A stretch of DNA of 32,340 nucleotides from CBFCZU01 sp965602635 (GTDB lineage Bacteria > Planctomycetota > Phycisphaerae > SM23-33): positions 1-32,340 of the forward strand of contig CBFCZU010000013.1 in NCBI GenBank assembly GCA_965602635.1. Reading direction: 5' to 3'. A model generated the notes under the pieces. The model saw only the letters and a list, made by a program, of their open reading frames with translations, did no database searches and was not told the DNA's origin. Position 1 is the first letter of the stretch; each line of letters begins with the position of its first letter. This document shows positions 29,638 to 32,340 of this stretch, piece after piece. Made by a program: the position numbers and the translations under genes.

Positions 29638-29817
29638 ATGTGCCCGTTTCTGGACAAGGCCGACCCGCACTGCGCGGCCCGTCAGTCGCTTCAGAACCTC
29701 GACGACGCCCTCGGGTTGTGCGCCGATCACTTCGAGGCGTGCCCCGTTTACCATGAAATGCTCCTGAGCAATGCCCTCCCCCACGAGTTGCCCGAGCCGA
29801 TCCGGATTGCCGGCTGA
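29638..29817 (+). CDS. 59-residue cysteine-rich small protein before xerD/xerC
   Basis: A short open frame of 60 codons with ATG at 29638 and GGGAG 7-11 bases upstream. The product begins MCPFLDKADPHCAARQSL and contains LCADHFEACPVYHEML. Its four cysteines fall as C-x9-C and C-x6-C in two arms joined by a helix (QNLDDALG), which suits a zinc or iron-sulfur site; all four are near conserved-looking CPFL and CPVY motifs. I recall similar CPFL...CPVY small proteins from planctomycete genomes, but cannot check it. Its TGA (29815-29817) is one base from the ATG of the recombinase gene (29819), so the two are likely translated together. Codon use is GC3-rich like real genes nearby. Function unknown. 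Confidence 0.7.
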   Translation: MCPFLDKADPHCAARQSLQNLDDALGLCADHFEACPVYHEMLLSNALPHELPEPIRIAG

Positions 29818-29818
29818 G

Positions 29819-30703
29819 ATGCCCCCGGCCGTCGGCGCCTTCCTCACCTACCTCCATGCCGAATGCGGCCTGGCCGAGAACACCCGCGACGCCTACCGGC
29901 GCGACCTCATGGGCTTCGGGGCGCACCTGGCCGACGCCGGCTGCCGCTCGCTTCGACGAATCTCGCCGCGCCTGATCGAGCAGTTCGTCCGGGCCGAGAA
30001 CGCCGCCGGCAAGAGCGTCGCCTCCATCGCCCGCGCCCTGGCGGCGGTGAGGATGTTCTGCCGCTTCTGCGTCTCCGAGCGGCTGCTGGAGACCGACCCG
30101 TCCAGCGCGATCGAGCCGCCGAAAAAGTGGTCGCGGCTGCCGACGGTGCTCCGCCACGAGGCCGCCACCGCCCTGCTCGAGGCGCCCACGCCCGAGGACG
30201 ACGCGCTCTGGCTGCGCGACCGCGCCATCCTGGCGACGCTCTACGCCACCGGCATGCGGGCGAGCGAACTTGCCGGTCTCAAGGCCGGCGACATCAACGC
30301 CGACTTGGGCGTCATCCGCGTCCTGGGCAAGGGGCGGAAGGAGCGGATCGTACCCATCGCCGAGGCCGCACTCGATCTGATCGCCACCTACGTCCGCGAG
30401 ATGCGCCCCGCCGACGCCGGCGACGACGAGCGGCTCTTCCTCTCCCGCACCGGGCGGGGGTTGTCCCGCCAGGACGTCTTCCGCATCGTCCGCAAGTACG
30501 TCCGCCGCGCGGCCGTCGCGGGGCGGGTCAGCCCGCACACGCTCCGCCACTGCTTCGCCACCCAACTGCTGGCCGGCGGGGCCGACCTGCGAAGCGTCCA
30601 GGAGATGCTAGGCCACGCCGACATCGCCACCACGCAGGTTTACACCCACGTTGACGCCTCCCGCCTCAAGGCCGTCCACAAGAAGTACCACCCAAGGGGC
30701 TAG
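29819..30703 (+). CDS. Tyrosine recombinase XerD/XerC
   Basis: 294 residues, the normal size for the chromosome-dimer-resolving recombinases. The N-terminal core-binding domain (about 3-90) reads VGAFLTYLHAECGLAENTRDAYRRDLMGF. The catalytic domain holds Arg in YATGMRASELAGLK, Lys in VLGKGRKERIVPI, HTLRHCFAT (His-x-x-Arg), LGHADIATTQVYTH with the second His and the nucleophile Tyr. The pattern is nearer XerD than XerC by overall length and the CRFC...LLETDPSSAI segment, but the call is not firm. ATG at 29819 is preferred by coupling with the small cysteine-rich gene; an in-frame ATG at 29771 would overlap that gene. No integrase-type island or att site is seen, so the housekeeping role is favoured. 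Confidence 0.9.
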   Translation: MPPAVGAFLTYLHAECGLAENTRDAYRRDLMGFGAHLADAGCRSLRRISPRLIEQFVRAENAAGKSVASIARALAAVRMFCRFCVSERLLETDPSSAIEPPKKWSRLPTVLRHEAATALLEAPTPEDDALWLRDRAILATLYATGMRASELAGLKAGDINADLGVIRVLGKGRKERIVPIAEAALDLIATYVREMRPADAGDDERLFLSRTGRGLSRQDVFRIVRKYVRRAAVAGRVSPHTLRHCFATQLLAGGADLRSVQEMLGHADIATTQVYTHVDASRLKAVHKKYHPRG

Positions 30704-30817
30704 CCCGGATGCTGCACCACGGGCGCGCAACATCCGCCGCGGCCGGAAGGCACCGAAACAGGCGACCCGGAAAGAGCGGCACGCGTCTGTGAGTCCTAAA
30801 TATGGCCTGATGCCAAC

Positions 30818-32080
30818 CTATCTCCGCTTACGGTATATCAACGCCAGGCCGCCGAGCGCCAGCAGCGCCATCGTCGCCGGCTCGGGGACCAGGAGGGCGT
30901 CCACGTTGTCTGTGGGTAGAAGCCCCAGGTCCGTGGCGAACGCGTATGTCGCGAAGGAGCTGACGAAATCCGTCAGGAACACGTCGGCCGGACTGGCGCC
31001 GATTGCCGCAAGACTGGCCGAGCCGGGCGAGAGGCTGAACAGCCCGCGTATATTCAAGTTGGCCGGGTCTTGCACGATCAGCAGCGCGTCGATGTCGTCG
31101 GTGTTGGCGCCCTGGCGGTCGAGGCCAAACGAAGCGCCGGCGAGGAACAGCCGGATCGCGTTCGAGGAGCCCAGCGGCGTCACCACCCAGACGTCCGCAG
31201 CGCTGTAAGGCGGAATGGCCGGACCTACACTTGCCTGCATCCAGGCCGCGTCGTCGGGATTCAACGAGAACGTGGTGACGATGTCAGTCTTGCCGTCTCC
31301 CGTGGTGTCATGGAGCACACCGTCGGCGGCGTCCAAATTGTCGTGACTGCCCCCAATCGGCGGCGGAGCAAGTACCCCGGGGCCGATCAGGTTGCCAGGT
31401 CCCATGCCCGCGGTCAGCGTCAGCGCCGACTCGTCGACCACCAGCAGATTGCCCCCGCCCCCGCCGGCCGACGGCAGCACACCCGCGTACCCCGCGTTCG
31501 GCGGCAAGGCATACCAGAACGGGTTGGCGTACTGGCCCGTGCCTTGGAAGATGTCGCCGGGCTGTTGGTGCAGGCCGGCCTGTACACTGACCGCCGTGCC
31601 GGCCAGCCCCGAACTGATCCGATCGACGCTGAACCGCAGGTCGAGGAGATCCAGTGCCGCCGACGCATAGCCGTGGTAGGTGCTGAGGGCGTCGATGTAG
31701 CCGATCACCGGGGGCGGCGGAGCCACCATACTGTTGATCAGCGGCGACAAGTGCCGACTCGGCACGTTGGCCACCGGGGCCCCGGTCTGCATGATGGTCG
31801 CATCCGTAGCCACGGGCGCCAGCGGCATGACGAACGGCAGTGACGGCGACGGCGCCAACGGCGCCGGCAGCCCCGGCAGGGGTCCCCCGAACGGCGCTTC
31901 GGCACCCCAGCCCACCGCGCCGGGCCGGACCAGCGAGGTCAACGGGTTCGTCGGCAGATCGTCCAGGCTGAAGACGGCGTTGTTCGGATCGACTGGCCCG
32001 CCCCAAGCCACCGTCTGCATCGCGACCAGGTACACTCCCCCTAGCAACAAGCTACGGAAGGCCATTCGTGAGGGACTCAT
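30818..32080 (-). CDS. PEP-CTERM exported protein
   Basis: 420 residues. Signal peptide MSPSRMAFRSLLLGGVYLVAMQTVAWGG (cleavage near 27/28), a long exported region rich in Pro, Gly and Asp, and a C-terminal sorting signal: VPEP, then a hydrophobic stretch (ATMALLALGGLALIY) and RKRR. The signal is recognised by an exosortase, which cleaves and probably hands the protein on to surface sugar polymers. The middle has blocks such as NTDDIDALLIVQDPANLNIRG and GDGKTDIVTTFSLNP that I have seen in planctomycete PEP-CTERM proteins. The ATG at 32080 has a strong AAGGAGAGG just upstream. The long upstream part of the open frame lies in the leader and is not used. No exosortase gene is in the window. Confidence 0.9.
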   Translation of the reverse strand: MSPSRMAFRSLLLGGVYLVAMQTVAWGGPVDPNNAVFSLDDLPTNPLTSLVRPGAVGWGAEAPFGGPLPGLPAPLAPSPSLPFVMPLAPVATDATIMQTGAPVANVPSRHLSPLINSMVAPPPPVIGYIDALSTYHGYASAALDLLDLRFSVDRISSGLAGTAVSVQAGLHQQPGDIFQGTGQYANPFWYALPPNAGYAGVLPSAGGGGGNLLVVDESALTLTAGMGPGNLIGPGVLAPPPIGGSHDNLDAADGVLHDTTGDGKTDIVTTFSLNPDDAAWMQASVGPAIPPYSAADVWVVTPLGSSNAIRLFLAGASFGLDRQGANTDDIDALLIVQDPANLNIRGLFSLSPGSASLAAIGASPADVFLTDFVSSFATYAFATDLGLLPTDNVDALLVPEPATMALLALGGLALIYRKRR

Positions 32081-32190
32081 GGTCCTCTCCTTTCTCCTGC
32101 CTCGAGCTGGGACGCGAGCATCGCAGCGCGCACACCGGCAGGTGCTACAGACCTGAACTGCTGTCTGGGGGGAACTTGGCCGAGAGGCCT

Positions 32191-32226
32191 GAGGCGGGCA
32201 CGAGTGAGCGAGGACGTCCCCGCCTC
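32191..32226 (-). other. Hairpin in the leader of the PEP-CTERM gene
   Basis: GAGGCGGG (32191-32198) and CCCGCCTC (32219-32226) are perfect inverted 8-mers around a 20-base loop. They lie in the roughly 190-base leader between the promoter and the ribosome site. No known riboswitch consensus is recognised in the leader. Confidence 0.4.
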
Positions 32227-32279
32227 TCGACTTGCCACGTAATCCGCCGCTCCCACGAGCGGAGGTCGGAGCGTGCACC

Positions 32280-32307
32280 ATGTTACCGCGCCGGGCCGAT
32301 TTGTCAA
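32280..32307 (-). promoter_or_regulatory. Sigma70-type promoter of the PEP-CTERM gene
   Basis: On the minus strand a perfect TTGACA (32307-32302), a 16-base spacer and TAACAT (32285-32280). The transcript start near 32273 is about 190 bases before the ATG at 32080, an unusually long leader for this window. Confidence 0.7.
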
Positions 32308-32340
32308 GGATTCGTGCGGCCCAACCAACGGCTGGCTTGA

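Noticed and set aside
29819..30703. Integrase of a mobile island
   Set aside because: Length and layout match housekeeping XerC/XerD. There is no tRNA, att repeat or cargo region beside it.
32081..32281. 67-residue extension of the PEP-CTERM protein
   Set aside because: The ATG at 32281 lies at or upstream of the transcript start and would hide the signal peptide. The ATG at 32080 with AAGGAGAGG is better.
1..32340. CRISPR array, tRNA/rRNA genes, insertion sequences, toxin-antitoxin or defence islands
   Set aside because: No regularly spaced repeats, cloverleaf sequences, transposase motifs or recognisable defence proteins were found on reading both strands.

Overview
This is a GC-rich (estimated by eye at 65-70% in genes), gene-dense bacterial chromosome segment. 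It most resembles an uncultured member of the Planctomycetota, probably Phycisphaerae-like. The pointers are a PEP-CTERM exported protein, a DRG-like GTPase with a C-terminal TGS domain, an ECF sigma factor paired with a membrane-anchored LolA/RseB-like protein instead of a zinc anti-sigma factor, an RhaI-type rhamnose isomerase, and a Sua5/arginine-phosphatase fusion. This placement is inferred from gene content; no rRNA or tRNA is visible. I see no CRISPR array, transposase, integrase island or phage genes. The only Xer recombinase looks like the housekeeping enzyme.

Left part (1-11000). A strong hairpin at the left edge lies downstream of a leuB-type dehydrogenase plus DUF1854 pair (minus strand). 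Next come a near-leaderless DRG-like GTPase, a short stand-alone flagellin-like protein, a divergent pair (SAM hydrolase and Pcm), a LysM lipoprotein tightly coupled to recG, and hisI followed by a TrkH/TrkA potassium uptake pair whose stop and start codons overlap.

Middle (11000-24850). A minus-strand series encodes a GAF/PP2C (RsbU-like) phosphatase, a DUF89 metal-dependent phosphatase, a fused threonylcarbamoyl-AMP synthase and low-molecular-weight phosphatase, and RpiB. The last two overlap and echo the Bacillus ywlC-ywlE-ywlF neighbourhood. A loose rhamnose set follows: rhaI (plus) and, 5 kb on, rhaB with a Gfo/Idh/MocA dehydrogenase (minus). Between them are a small membrane protein, a HAD phosphatase, a non-coding repeat block and the ECF sigma/LolA-like pair. 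No rhamnulose-1-phosphate aldolase is in the window. rtcA is divergent from rhaB.

Right part (24850-32340). clpX, a SHOCT-type membrane protein behind tilS, a polytopic GT-C-like membrane protein divergent from tilS, a 59-residue cysteine-rich protein coupled to xerD/xerC, and a PEP-CTERM protein with a good sigma70-type promoter and a long leader.

The most unusual points are: (i) a 243-bp intergenic repeat with 18-bp ends, one end interrupted exactly by a 44-bp palindromic repeat (18815-19057); (ii) the Sua5/arginine-phosphatase fusion; (iii) several genes whose -10 box lies only 6-10 nt before the ATG, with -10 boxes readable on both strands between divergent genes; (iv) the cysteine-rich small protein before xerD. 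I did not find a complete, clearly new defence or mobile system.
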